Shown here: piece after piece, positions 53,035 to 60,986 of the stretch | How the letters are laid out: the number at the start of each line of letters is the position of its first letter | Position numbering within the stretch: position 1 is the first letter of the stretch | NCBI GenBank assembly: GCA_958435545.1 | Contig: CAUBGU010000001.1 | Coordinates: 1 to 64,000 of the forward strand | Source: an uncultured Collinsella sp. | GTDB lineage: Bacteria > Actinomycetota > Coriobacteriia > Coriobacteriales > Coriobacteriaceae | Reading direction: 5' to 3' | DNA length: 64,000 bases | Position numbers and translations under genes: made by a program | Notes under the pieces: model-generated | What the model was told of the DNA's origin: nothing | What the model saw: only the letters and a program-made list of their open reading frames with translations | The model's database searches: none

Positions 53035-53925
53035 CTATTCCCATCCCGTGGTCTGAGGATTCCATTTGCGCACATTCGCCGAATGATTAAAGCACGGTGT
53101 ATACAACCGATTGACGACCCCTTCTGCCCCAGCAATGTTCCCCGCGAGATCAAGTACCCCCGCCTGCCTCGCCATCTTTATGTACTGCGCAGAACCATTT
53201 TGTTTCCACCAGAGAGGCGCCACGAACTCTTCCGGCATTGCCACCTTGCGGGCAGATGCTTCTTTCTCGACCCTCTCGACAAGCGTAGTCCCATCGACGA
53301 AGCAAGTTTTCGCGTACACCAAGATGTCGACTATATCCTTGATTCGCGAAGAGGCACGGCCCTCATGCATCTCTACCATTGCGAGCAATTTATCTGCAAG
53401 GGCACTCTCCACTCGGCATACTCGATAGTCGCAGACTGGGAGCCCCTCAATATTCAAACGATCGATCGGCGCAAGAACCTCAGGCTCAAGTCCCCGCACT
53501 TCATCAATTACCAAGTCAATTGAAATTGGCTGCAGCTTCTTGGTTCCCATAAAGGGGGTGAACCACACCTTCGCACCACACCGATACTCATCTTCTTTTT
53601 TGATCTGCTCTGCACGATCAAAGACAAACGAAACGAAATCCTCCAGATCAATCGAAGCCGCCCGCGCCAGATCGGCAACAGCCTCTTCGAGGCTCTCCTC
53701 TTGAGCAACCAAGTCAATATCTCTTGTGACACGCGCATCGAGTGTTCGCGCCAGGACGCTTTGGCCACCCTTGAGTACAAAGCGGCCGTCATCTTCTGAA
53801 AAAACGCGACATAGGAAGCGATGAAAGTAGAAACCGACGATCGCCCGATTAGTATCCATCGGCGATTCTCTTGCGGCATCCCTAACAGCCATCTCCAGTG
53901 CGGCAGGTGTTTTGTACTTCACCAT
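53035..53925 (-). CDS. AbiEii-type nucleotidyltransferase toxin
   Basis: 296 residues, GGAGG before ATG 53925. The GSX-D-x-D core is clear: FVLKGGQSVLARTLDARVTRDIDLV, with the later catalytic-site segment ISIDLVIDEVRG and a conserved ADKLLAMVE helix (ESALADKLLAM). This is the DUF1814 nucleotidyltransferase of AbiE systems, which inactivates a target RNA by nucleotide addition and stops phage replication or growth. It follows the antitoxin gene by 15 bp. Homologous in role, not in close sequence, to the pair at 1.4-3.2 kb. Confidence 0.88.
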   Translation of the reverse strand: MVKYKTPAALEMAVRDAARESPMDTNRAIVGFYFHRFLCRVFSEDDGRFVLKGGQSVLARTLDARVTRDIDLVAQEESLEEAVADLARAASIDLEDFVSFVFDRAEQIKKEDEYRCGAKVWFTPFMGTKKLQPISIDLVIDEVRGLEPEVLAPIDRLNIEGLPVCDYRVCRVESALADKLLAMVEMHEGRASSRIKDIVDILVYAKTCFVDGTTLVERVEKEASARKVAMPEEFVAPLWWKQNGSAQYIKMARQAGVLDLAGNIAGAEGVVNRLYTPCFNHSANVRKWNPQTTGWE

Positions 53926-53940
53926 GTCCTCCGTTTTTCA

Positions 53941-54564
53941 TTACTCGTTCAGCGCCGTCAACAAGGGCATCATCAACTCGCGTCGTTTGGCGGTTTTAGA
54001 GTTCTCCTCTACAAGATCTTTCAGCCGCTGTATCTCGAGCCCTCGCCCAAGCGCGTCGTTATAGGCATCGATAATTAATGAGGGGTCCTCGCAATCGAGG
54101 CAAAGATCAACAAGCGTGCGCTCGGGTTTAGTTACCGGCAGGCCGTCGAGCCAGACGATGTCCTGCTCAGCGATCTCGCGCTTTGCAAAAGAAAGGGATT
54201 CGTTTCTCGTATTGATGCGCATGGGCGCGGTCATCCTGTAGGGGGACAGATAGAAATCGCCCATTTGCTGTAGGTTCGCCGCTGTCGTACCGCTCACGGC
54301 GATGCCATCCCACTGGCGTTTTCTCTCCCACGCGCAAAGGGAGGGATTGGTGAGTTTCCAAAAAGCGTTGAGCTCGTCAGTGTCTCGGCGCTGCGTGCCC
54401 GACATCCGGTAGGCGCCGTGGCATATCCGTTCAAGACGCCCCACGCGGCATGAGTGTGCCAGCGCATCTCGAGAGATGTCCATACGAGCCGCCTGGGCTG
54501 TGGTGAACACGCCCTCACTCTCGGAAAGCTCGCTTATCGCCGTTATGTTGCTAAAGTACTTCAT
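53941..54564 (-). CDS. AbiEi-type antitoxin/autoregulator
   Basis: 207 residues from ATG 54564. N-terminal winged helix (SESEGVFTTAQAARMDISRDALAHSCRVGRLERICHGAYRM) is the AbiEi HTH with the typical R/G-x-Y turn, followed by the AbiEi_4-like C-terminal domain (GIAVSGTTAANLQQMGD, LDGLPVTKPERTLVDLCLD, LKDLVEENSKTAKRRELM). No Shine-Dalgarno site precedes the ATG, but a promoter places the transcript start at the ATG, so translation is probably leaderless. It represses its own operon in studied AbiE systems. Confidence 0.85.
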   Translation of the reverse strand: MKYFSNITAISELSESEGVFTTAQAARMDISRDALAHSCRVGRLERICHGAYRMSGTQRRDTDELNAFWKLTNPSLCAWERKRQWDGIAVSGTTAANLQQMGDFYLSPYRMTAPMRINTRNESLSFAKREIAEQDIVWLDGLPVTKPERTLVDLCLDCEDPSLIIDAYNDALGRGLEIQRLKDLVEENSKTAKRRELMMPLLTALNE

Positions 54565-54599
54565 GTTGCAATTGTAGGATATTCTCATGCTTTTGCAAC
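54565..54599 (-). promoter_or_regulatory. Leaderless promoter of the abiE operon overlapped by an inverted repeat
   Basis: On the minus strand TTGCAA (54593-54598), 16 bp, TACAAT (54571-54576), then 6 nt to ATG 54564, so transcription should begin at or next to the start codon. The inverted repeat GTTGCAA/TTGCAAC (54565-54571 and 54593-54599) covers both promoter hexamers and is a good candidate for the AbiEi binding site. Confidence 0.6.
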
Positions 54600-54683
54600 G
54601 TGATTTTGATTCCCTATGACCGGCGTGCTTTGCGTACCCCTTTTCTGCCACCACTTTGTCATCGGCCCACCATCCCCTGCTAT

Positions 54684-54865
54684 CGAGGTCTAATACTTTT
54701 CCGCGAAGTGAACGTCTGTTTTTGGACCCCTGGAGCATCCGCATTTTTCAACGGCATAAACGCAGGATTCTGGCATCAAAGCCGCAGGAAACGGCACCCG
54801 AAAAGTGTCGATGCTTCGGGGGTCCGTTTTCACTCATTCACTTCTCGGAAAAGTATTAGACCTCG
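54684..54865. mobile_element. Fold-back MITE, copy 1 (about 180 bp)
   Basis: Terminal inverted repeats of about 29 bp start CGAGGTCTAATACTTTTCCG and end with its near-complement GAAAAGTATTAGACCTCG. A second inner inverted pair (GGACCCCTGGAGCATC / GATGCTTCGGGGGTCC) makes most of the element a hairpin. No coding sequence. A second copy is at 57764-57945. It lies 120 bp upstream of the abiEi start. The flanks do not show an obvious target duplication. Confidence 0.85.
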
Positions 54866-54974
54866 CTGTCAGCCGTCCCAAAGATCAGACTGCACCTCCT
54901 TCACGCCACGCAAAACCTGCCTTTTCTGCCCCCGCCCGCCTCCGCGCCACCCAAAAACTCATCCACTATTAATC

Positions 54975-55002
54975 TTGGCTCAAGAATCGCTTAATCTATA
55001 AC
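54975..55002 (+). promoter_or_regulatory. Putative promoter of the DUF4342/two-component operon
   Basis: TTGGCT (54975-54980) and TATAAC (54997-55002) are 16 bp apart, 119 bp ahead of the first gene. The segment up to the ATG also contains a hairpin at about 55073-55095 (CGCCCGGGC/GCCCGGCG). Confidence 0.45.
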
Positions 55003-55120
55003 CTGCACTATAGAGTTCGACCAAGGGCGGGGCGGCACCGCGCAACGCAGGCCGCCGAACGCAACGCTCGCGCCCGGGCAGATAGCCCGGCGTCGCGCCC
55101 ATCGAACGAAAGGACAGGTC

Positions 55121-55663
55121 ATGGACGACCTCGAAAAAGTTGAAACCATCCGCACCAAGTACAACGTGAGCTACACCGATGCCAAGGCGGCGCTCGACGC
55201 TGCCGACGGCAACGTTCTGGATGCCATCATTTGGCTCGAGTCGCAGGGCAAGACACAGACCACGTCGGCGCACGCCGCCACCGAGTCCGCGCCGGTCGAC
55301 GAGCCCTCGGCCGAGATGGTCGCCGCGCAGGCAGCCTACGAAAAGTCGAGCGAAAAGACCGACTTCTCCAAGAAGATGGACAGCGTGTGGGAGTACCTCA
55401 AAAAGCTCTTCCGCCTGAGCCTGGACACCAAGTTTATCGCCACGCGCCGCGATGCGATCATCCTCAACATCCCCATCCTGATTCCCATCGTCGCCCTGTT
55501 TGCCTGGGGCGCCACGATATGGCTGATGCTGATTGGTCTGTTCTTTGGCATGCGCTACCGTATCGACAGCGACGGCGACGTGCCCGGCAGCATCAACAAC
55601 CTGATGGATCACGCCGCCGATGCCGCGGACGGCATCAAGCAAAATCTGAACGACGACAAGTAA
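55121..55663 (+). CDS. DUF4342 membrane protein with N-terminal UBA-like domain
   Basis: 180 residues, GAAAGGA before ATG 55121. Residues about 3-42 (LEKVETIRTKYNVSYTDAKAALDAADGNVLDAIIWLE) are a UBA/TS-N-like three-helix bundle. A Ser/Ala/Pro-rich linker follows, then the DUF4342 region with one or two membrane helices (IILNIPILIPIVALFAWGATIWLMLIGLFFGM). Upstream of a response regulator and kinase by 18 bp; the three genes form an operon, so this protein may be an accessory of that signalling pathway. Confidence 0.78.
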   Translation: MDDLEKVETIRTKYNVSYTDAKAALDAADGNVLDAIIWLESQGKTQTTSAHAATESAPVDEPSAEMVAAQAAYEKSSEKTDFSKKMDSVWEYLKKLFRLSLDTKFIATRRDAIILNIPILIPIVALFAWGATIWLMLIGLFFGMRYRIDSDGDVPGSINNLMDHAADAADGIKQNLNDDK

Positions 55664-55681
55664 TCGCAGACGGGGGCACGC

Positions 55682-56467
55682 ATGGCACGGATCCTTATCG
55701 TAGAGGACGAGGAGAAAATCGCCCGCTTTGTGACGCTCGAACTGGAGCACGAGGGCTACCAGGTGGAGCACGCCGCCGATGGCCGCACCGCCGTTGACCT
55801 GGCGCTGGAGCGCGACTACGATCTGATTCTGCTCGATGTGCTGTTGCCGCAGCTCAACGGCATGGAGGTCCTGCGGCGTGTCCGCAAGCACAAGGACGTG
55901 CCGGTGATCATGGTCACCGCGCGCGATGCTGTGATGGACAAGGTGGCCGGGCTCGATGCCGGCGCTGACGATTACCTGACCAAGCCGTTTGCGATTGAGG
56001 AGTTGTTCGCACGGATCCGTGTGGCACTGAAGCGCTCGGAGGCCGTGCGGACGGCTTCGGGCGTTGGCGGCGCCGGCGTCAGGGCGGGTATGGCGGGCGG
56101 CGCGGGCGAGAGCGCCGTTGCGATTCCCCCGGCCAGCAACTCGACCCAGGCCTCCGCTTCACCCTCCCCTGCCACGCTCACCGTGGGCTCGGTTGCGCTC
56201 GACCCCGACCGCCGCGAAGTCACGGTCGGCGGCTCGCCCATCGCGCTCACGGCCCGCGAGTTCGACGTCCTCGCCCTGCTTATGGCACATGCCGGCACCG
56301 TGCTCACGCGCGAGCGCATCGTGCACGAGGCACTGGGCTACGAATACGTAGGAGACACCAACAACGTCGACGTACACATCGCGCACCTGCGCGCCAAGAT
56401 CGAAGACGCCGGCGGTGCCCGCATCATCCAAACTGTGCGCGGGGTGGGCTATGTCTGTCGCGCGTAA
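55682..56467 (+). CDS. OmpR-family response regulator
   Basis: 261 residues. Receiver domain ARILIVEDEEKIARFVTLEL with the phosphoacceptor in YDLILLDVLLPQLNG and Lys in DYLTKPFAIEELFARI. The winged helix is VTVGGSPIALTAREFDVLALL...YVGDTNNVDVHIAHLRAKIED, ending RIIQTVRGVGYVCRA. The linker is expanded with a Gly/Ala/Ser-rich stretch of about 35 residues (GVGGAGVRAGMAGGAGES). GGGGGCACGC upstream is weak. It overlaps the kinase start by 17 bp. Confidence 0.93.
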   Translation: MARILIVEDEEKIARFVTLELEHEGYQVEHAADGRTAVDLALERDYDLILLDVLLPQLNGMEVLRRVRKHKDVPVIMVTARDAVMDKVAGLDAGADDYLTKPFAIEELFARIRVALKRSEAVRTASGVGGAGVRAGMAGGAGESAVAIPPASNSTQASASPSPATLTVGSVALDPDRREVTVGGSPIALTAREFDVLALLMAHAGTVLTRERIVHEALGYEYVGDTNNVDVHIAHLRAKIEDAGGARIIQTVRGVGYVCRA

Positions 56468-57746
56468 CGCCGAGACCAAGCGCGTCACCTCCATCGCCCG
56501 CGCCATCAACTGGAGCTACATGTGGCGCCGCTTGGTGAGCTACGTCTGGCTCGATCTGTTGCTGGTGGTGATTGCGGCGGCGATCCTCGTCTATGGATAC
56601 AACCAGACGCTGCCCGACAGCGCGTTTACCGCAGGCTGGATTCCCGGCGCCACCGTTCACGGCATGTCGCTGACGCCCGCGCGCGGCTGGGACCTGACAA
56701 CGCTCACCTACACCGTCGAGCTTGCGCGCACCAGCAAGACCTTCCCCCTCGCGCAGGACCTCGTCACGCTATGGCCTCTCTACCTTGTCGTTGTGGGTTG
56801 GCAGGTCATCAGCGTGCTCAACATGCTCGGCGGCGCGAGGCGCGTGCGCCGCACCATGGCGCCGCTCAACGACCTGGCTTTGCGCGTGGACGAGCTCGGC
56901 CGCATGCAGCTCTCCGGCGGCAAGATGGAAACGCTGGAGCAGGCCATCGAGCGAGCAAGCGTCGATTCGCCGAGCGTCACCACTGGCGACGCCGACCTGG
57001 CGAGCATCGAGGTCGCGCTCAACCGCCTGCTGCGCCAGATGCAAGAGGCCAAGCTGCAGCAGATGCGCTTTGTCAACGATGCGAGTCACGAGCTGCGCAC
57101 GCCCATCGCGGTAATTCAGGGCTACGTAAACATGCTCGACCGCTGGGGCAAAGACGACCCGGCCGTGCTGGCAGAGTCCATCGCCTCGCTCAAGGCCGAA
57201 AGCGAGCACATGCAGGAGCTCGTGGAACAACTGCTGTTTTTGGCACGCGGAGATGCCGGCCGCACCGTGCTGCGGCGCGTGAATACCAACCTGGCTGCAC
57301 TGGTCGGCGAGGTGTGCGAGGAATCGCAGATGATTGATGCCGGGCACACATATCGGCTGGCTTTTGACGCTGCGTTTGCCAGCGACCCGCGCTGCGACGC
57401 GTCCGTCGATGTCGCGCTCGTGAAGCAGGCTCTGCGCGTGATCGTGCAAAACGCCGCTAAGTATTCGGACGCGGGAACGACCGTCACATTTGGCATAACA
57501 CCCGAAGCGGGCACGGGCGCGGTCGACATAGCCGTTGAAGACGAGGGCATCGGCATGAACCAGGAATCCGCAGCTCACGCGTTCGAGCGGTTCTACCGTG
57601 CCGACAACGCGCGCGATGTCGGCGCACAGGGTTCGGGCCTGGGGCTCGCCATTGCCAAGTGGATTGTCGACAGCCACGGCGGCGTCATCGGTGTGACCTC
57701 GGTCGAAGGGGTCGGCAGCCGCTTTACGATTCGCCTGCCGCGGTAG
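56451..57746 (+). CDS. Membrane-bound sensor histidine kinase
   Basis: 431 residues from ATG 56451 (GGGGTGGG upstream). Two membrane helices (LVSYVWLDLLLVVIAAAILV and WPLYLVVVGWQVISVLNML) enclose an extracytoplasmic loop of about 60 residues. H-box FVNDASHELRTPIAVIQGYV; N-box LRVIVQNAAKYSD; G-boxes VEDEGIGMN and GSGLGLAIAKWIVDSHGG. A MITE copy begins 18 bp past the stop. Signal unknown. Confidence 0.92.
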   Translation: MSVARNAETKRVTSIARAINWSYMWRRLVSYVWLDLLLVVIAAAILVYGYNQTLPDSAFTAGWIPGATVHGMSLTPARGWDLTTLTYTVELARTSKTFPLAQDLVTLWPLYLVVVGWQVISVLNMLGGARRVRRTMAPLNDLALRVDELGRMQLSGGKMETLEQAIERASVDSPSVTTGDADLASIEVALNRLLRQMQEAKLQQMRFVNDASHELRTPIAVIQGYVNMLDRWGKDDPAVLAESIASLKAESEHMQELVEQLLFLARGDAGRTVLRRVNTNLAALVGEVCEESQMIDAGHTYRLAFDAAFASDPRCDASVDVALVKQALRVIVQNAAKYSDAGTTVTFGITPEAGTGAVDIAVEDEGIGMNQESAAHAFERFYRADNARDVGAQGSGLGLAIAKWIVDSHGGVIGVTSVEGVGSRFTIRLPR

Positions 57747-57763
57747 GAAGCCCCCTCGTGAAT

Positions 57764-57945
57764 CGAGGTCTAATACTTTTCCGCGAAGTGAACGTCTGTT
57801 TTTGGACCCCTGAAGCATCCACATTTTTCGTCGGCAAAATCGCAGGATTCTAGTATCGAAACCGCAGGAAACGACGCCCTTAAAGTGTCAATGCTTCGGG
57901 GATCCGATTTGTCTCGTTCACTTCTCGGAAAAGTATTAGACTTCG
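57764..57945. mobile_element. Fold-back MITE, copy 2 (about 180 bp)
   Basis: Same organisation and roughly 85 percent identity by eye to 54684-54865, in the same orientation. TIRs start CGAGGTCTAATACTTTTCCG and end GAAAAGTATTAGACTTCG; the inner pair GGACCCCTGAAGCATC / GATGCTTCGGGGATCC has a compensating difference. It lies 18 bp after the histidine-kinase stop, so it could also end that message. Confidence 0.85.
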
Positions 57946-57986
57946 GTTTTTTGACCGTTGCAAAAGTCAACCCCTCGGCATAAATA

Positions 57987-58017
57987 AAGGGATAAGGCCA
58001 TGCGGCCCTATCCCTTT
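57987..58017 (-). terminator. Terminator of the EIIB/VOC operon
   Basis: The stem AAGGGATAAGGCC/GGCCCTATCCCTT has loop ATGC, and on the minus strand it ends in TTTATTTA. It lies 25 bp past the VOC stop. Confidence 0.8.
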
Positions 58018-58041
58018 TTGCTAGCTATAGCAGCTTGTACG

Positions 58042-58416
58042 CTACTCGCGGCACAGGTGCACGGCAAAGCCGGCGAACTCGCGCTTAAAGTACACGAGCT
58101 TGGTGCTACCGTCGGGCAGCAGCGCGCGCGACTCCTCGTTGACCTCGAGCCCGCGCTCGGCAAACCACTTCTCGGCCGTATCAATGTCGTTGACGGCAAA
58201 GCCGATGTGGCCCTTGGTGCCACGACCATTCTGCTTCATGACCTCGACCAGCGAATCGTTAAAGTACGAAACCGGGGTCTCGATAACGGGCAGACCCATC
58301 GTCGTCGAGAACAGCTCCGCGATCTCCAGGGCATCGACCGGGTCGGTGGCGTTGATGCCCACGTGAGCGACGCGCATGCCAAAGAGCTCGACCGGGTTGG
58401 CGTTCTGCTCACTCAT
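58042..58416 (-). CDS. VOC-family (glyoxalase/dioxygenase-fold) protein
   Basis: 124 residues from ATG 58416. Fold elements: RVAHVGINATDPVDALEIAELF (first beta-alpha module with His), TKGHIGFAVNDIDTAEKWFAERG (second module) and FKREFAGFAVHLCRE with a late Glu. Metal-binding positions are plausible (H, H, E), so a small metalloenzyme of the isomerase/lyase type is likely, substrate unknown. It follows the PTS EIIB gene by 11 bp. An upstream in-frame extension to 58695 is not protein-like. Confidence 0.82.
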   Translation of the reverse strand: MSEQNANPVELFGMRVAHVGINATDPVDALEIAELFSTTMGLPVIETPVSYFNDSLVEVMKQNGRGTKGHIGFAVNDIDTAEKWFAERGLEVNEESRALLPDGSTKLVYFKREFAGFAVHLCRE

Positions 58417-58427
58417 ACAGTCAGCGC

Positions 58428-58715
58428 CTACTGAGCCATAACGTCGAGGACGGCCTTCTCGGCAGCGACGCGGTTCATGCCGGTCATGAAGGGCACGCCG
58501 CTCACGTACGGGCAGGTGAGGCCCTCGGGGGCAACGGTGGTGGCGATCAGCAGGTCGGCGCCCTCGTCGCAGTAATCCTTGGCCTCGGAGATGGCGCACT
58601 GCACAATCTCGTACTTGTCGGCGTAACCGTTGGCGTCGAGCAGGGTAGCGACCTTCTGGGCAACGAGCGTGGAAGTAGCAGCGCCAGCACCGCAAGCCAA
58701 AACGATCTTCTTCAT
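58428..58715 (-). CDS. PTS EIIB component, galactitol/lactose-type
   Basis: 95 residues. The phospho-Cys motif is near the N terminus: KKIVLACGAGAATSTLVAQKV, with Cys8 as the phosphoacceptor. The rest (EGADLLIATTVAPEGLTCPYV) fits the alpha/beta EIIB fold. No EIIA or EIIC gene is adjacent in either direction, which is unusual. Co-transcribed with a VOC protein. GGGAGA precedes the ATG. Confidence 0.85.
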   Translation of the reverse strand: MKKIVLACGAGAATSTLVAQKVATLLDANGYADKYEIVQCAISEAKDYCDEGADLLIATTVAPEGLTCPYVSGVPFMTGMNRVAAEKAVLDVMAQ

Positions 58716-58878
58716 AGGTAATGTCTCCCTTCGTGGTTTACTTTAGGTAAGTGTACCGCAGCGAGCGATGGCACTCAGCCTCGATGAGCTTTTATGCCAG
58801 TTTGCTTGCGCGCTGCGTATAATACATCTAGTACGTGTTGTCATACCGCTCGCTTTATGAGCGACTAAGGACCCCAAT
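58716..58878 (+). promoter_or_regulatory. Divergent promoter region with TATAAT
   Basis: TATAAT (58818-58823) reads in the direction of the TPR-like gene at 58879; the -35 is not clear. The region also serves the divergent EIIB gene. Confidence 0.4.
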
Positions 58879-59502
58879 ATGCCCGATTCCCGCACCCTCT
58901 GGACCGCCGTCGTCATCATCTGTATCGCCGTGTCGGTGTTCTTTAGCGTCAAAAAACGCACCACGTTTAAGCGCCTGCAGCAGCTTATGGCTGCCAAGCA
59001 GTGGGACGAGTTCGATCGTTTGCTCGATGGCAAACTCACCAGCATGCTGTACCCGCGCTATAACCGCGACTACCTGCGCCTGAACTCCTATCTGCTGCGC
59101 GAGGACCACAAGCGCGCCGACGAGATGTTCGATTTGCTGCTGGGGCTCAACCTGCCCAAAATGCAGCGCGTCGACCTGGTGATCAAGGCTTTTAACTACT
59201 ACGTTGGCCAGGAGGACCGCAAAAAGTCCAAGGAGCTGCTGCACGAGATCGAGGGCTTTGAGGGCGGTCAGGCCGAGGCAGTCGCACACGAATGCCAGCT
59301 GATGTACGACACGATGATCTTGAAGCGCCATAACGACATTCCCGAGCTGGAGCGCATGCTCAAGGAGGCCGGTGACGACAAGGTCAAGAGCTGCCGCCTG
59401 GAATACCTGCTGGCCCTGCAGTACAAGAACAAGGGCGACGAGGCCAAGTTTGCCGAGTACTTGGAAAAGTCAGGCCGGCACTCGATGGCCGTCAACGCGT
59501 AA
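58879..59502 (+). CDS. Membrane-anchored TPR-like helical protein
   Basis: 207 residues. One N-terminal membrane helix (LWTAVVIICIAVSVFFSV) is followed by a cytoplasmic series of helix pairs (DEFDRLLDGKLTSMLYP, YLRLNSYLLREDHKRADEMF, KMQRVDLVIKAFNYYVGQED, DEAKFAEYLEKSG) with the spacing of degenerate TPRs. No enzyme motif. Directly upstream of tRNA-Leu. Function unknown; protein-protein scaffold is likely. Confidence 0.6.
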   Translation: MPDSRTLWTAVVIICIAVSVFFSVKKRTTFKRLQQLMAAKQWDEFDRLLDGKLTSMLYPRYNRDYLRLNSYLLREDHKRADEMFDLLLGLNLPKMQRVDLVIKAFNYYVGQEDRKKSKELLHEIEGFEGGQAEAVAHECQLMYDTMILKRHNDIPELERMLKEAGDDKVKSCRLEYLLALQYKNKGDEAKFAEYLEKSGRHSMAVNA

Positions 59503-59533
59503 CGAACGGCTTGTGCTAGACTTCTAGTCTCAC

Positions 59534-59618
59534 GGGGGCGTGGCGGAATTGGCATACGCAGGAGACTTAAAATCTCTCGCCGCAAGGATTGTGGGTTCGA
59601 GTCCCACCGCCCCTACCA
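59534..59618 (+). tRNA. tRNA-Leu (TAA), CCA encoded
   Basis: The acceptor stem GGGGGCG pairs with CGCCCCT, and a discriminator A precedes an encoded CCA. The anticodon loop is CTTAAAA (anticodon TAA), the T-arm GTGGGTTCGAGTCCCAC is perfect, and a variable arm of class II size (CGCCGCAAGGATT region) is present. 85 nt. The 3' end is duplicated 197 bp downstream. Confidence 0.95.
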
Positions 59619-59630
59619 TGTGATTGCTTA

Positions 59631-59668
59631 CGAGCCCGTGTCCCGTTGGGATGCGGGCTCGTTTCTTT
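59631..59668 (+). terminator. Terminator of tRNA-Leu
   Basis: Stem CGAGCCCG...CGGGCTCG with inner TCCC/GGGA pairing, followed by TTTCTTTT. A diverged copy is at 59827-59864. Confidence 0.85.
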
Positions 59669-59797
59669 TGGACGCCGGCGGGACTCGAACCCGCGAGGGG
59701 GCGAGCACCAGGCGGACGCGCAGCGTCCGCAGCGAGCCGACGAGGGCGCCGGCAGGCGGCCGAAGCCGGTGCGGATTTGCGCAGCAAATACGCGGAC

Positions 59798-59870
59798 GTC
59801 CCACCGCCCCTACCATATGGAGCTTTCGAGCCCGTGTCCCCAAGGGATGCGGGCTTGTTTCTTTTAGATG
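59798..59870 (+). repeat. Duplicate of the tRNA-Leu 3' end and its terminator
   Basis: Positions 59798-59816 repeat 59601-59619 exactly (GTCCCACCGCCCCTACCAT). The following terminator (CGAGCCCGTGTCCC...GGGCTTG, T-run) repeats 59631-59668 with few changes. Between the copies lies GGACTCGAACCCGC, the reverse complement of a tRNA T-arm. The offset is 197 bp. This is what remains when an element that integrates into a tRNA 3' end is lost, or a small tandem duplication. Confidence 0.75.
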
Positions 59871-59964
59871 CCGGTGGGACTCTAAGCTGCGGTGGAATAG
59901 ATCCTGTTTATACCGTTTATCAGCTTATTTAGGAACTATTTCACCGCAACTCAGAGGAAGACGG

Positions 59965-60966
59965 TTAAAGAGCGCTCAGGCTGGGGACCCAGGCGATGGT
60001 GGGGGTCGCGCCGTCGAGAACCTCGTTGATGGTGGCGGCCATGCCGGCAAGCAGGCTGTTCTCGCTTACGGTGAGCGTGTCGTAGCCGCCGGCTCGCATG
60101 AGCTCGCGGATTACCACGGCGCCAGCCAAGATCACGCCCGCGCGTTTGGGCTGCACACCCGGTAGCGCGGCGATGCTGTCCGCGTCCAGCGTGGACATGC
60201 GCTCGATAGCGGCCGAGACCTGCTCCAGCGAAAGCTCGCGCAGGTGCACGAAGCTCGAATCATACGGCTCCAGCTCGTGAACCAGAGCCACCAGCGTAGT
60301 CACCGTGCCGCCCACTGCGACCAAGCGTTCGGCGCGCTCAAAGTCGACAGGCAGACTCTCAAAGTAGCCCGCAAACTGCTCGTTTGCCCATGCGGCAGCG
60401 GCAGCAAGCTCGCCGTCCGCAGGCGGCAGCGCCGAGAAAAACCGCTCCGTCACACGGCGGCAGCCAATGTCCAGCGAGCGCGTCCCTTCTAGCGCAAAGA
60501 CGCCACGCTCCGGCGCATAGACGCCCGTCGCGAGCTCCGTGGATCCGCCACCCGAATCGGCAACAATAATGCGCTCGCCGGCAAAGTCGTGCGCCACGCC
60601 AAAAAACGTCAGGCGTGCCTCGACCTCGCCCGGAATCACCTGCGGTTCGAGCCCCAGCTCGCGCAGGCCGTCCAGCAGCAGGGCGGCATTGGACGCATCG
60701 CGCGCGGCACTCGTGCACGTGGTGCAGATGCACACGGCCCCAAAGGCATGCGCCTCGTCCACAAACATACGACACGCGGCGAGCACACGCTCGACGGCCG
60801 CCTCGCAAAAGCGGCCCGTCGCGTCCACGCCCTCGCCCAAGTCGGTGATCTCGGTATGCTTGGACGATTCCACGATCGCCCCGGCCTCGACCTGCGCTAA
60901 CACCAGTCGCGACGACACTGTTCCCAGGTCGATCGCGGCTACCTTATAGCGTTTGCAATCTGCCAT
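59965..60966 (-). CDS. Ppx/GppA-family exopolyphosphatase/pppGpp phosphatase
   Basis: 333 residues. Actin-fold signatures: AAIDLGTVSSRLVLAQVE (phosphate 1), IIVADSGGGSTELATG (phosphate 2), and LVAVGGTVTTLVAL (adenosine region). The protein has the short form with the N-terminal two domains only, without the C-terminal HD-like part of GppA, as is usual in Actinobacteria. Hydrolyses polyphosphate or pppGpp; the choice is not visible. 20 bp after the DivIC-like gene, likely one operon. Confidence 0.88.
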   Translation of the reverse strand: MADCKRYKVAAIDLGTVSSRLVLAQVEAGAIVESSKHTEITDLGEGVDATGRFCEAAVERVLAACRMFVDEAHAFGAVCICTTCTSAARDASNAALLLDGLRELGLEPQVIPGEVEARLTFFGVAHDFAGERIIVADSGGGSTELATGVYAPERGVFALEGTRSLDIGCRRVTERFFSALPPADGELAAAAAWANEQFAGYFESLPVDFERAERLVAVGGTVTTLVALVHELEPYDSSFVHLRELSLEQVSAAIERMSTLDADSIAALPGVQPKRAGVILAGAVVIRELMRAGGYDTLTVSENSLLAGMAATINEVLDGATPTIAWVPSLSAL

Positions 60967-60986
60967 TGCAGGCTCCCCTCCGGGCG

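Larger units (their letters stand above)
59619..59964. other. 346-bp region after tRNA-Leu, no gene
   Basis: Holds the terminators and the duplicated tRNA end described above and a GC-rich segment (59700-59790) with GCGGACGCGCAGCGTCCGC, which is a small hairpin. No protein-coding sequence supported. Confidence 0.6.

Noticed and set aside
27498..54564. Intact prophage or complete conjugative element
   Set aside because: Only a tail-gene relic and one TraG-like gene are found; no integrase, relaxase, capsid, terminase or mating-pair genes.
56769..57824. 351-codon minus-strand frame covering the kinase
   Set aside because: Shadow frame; its first residues come from the MITE, which explains the identical start of a frame at 54744.
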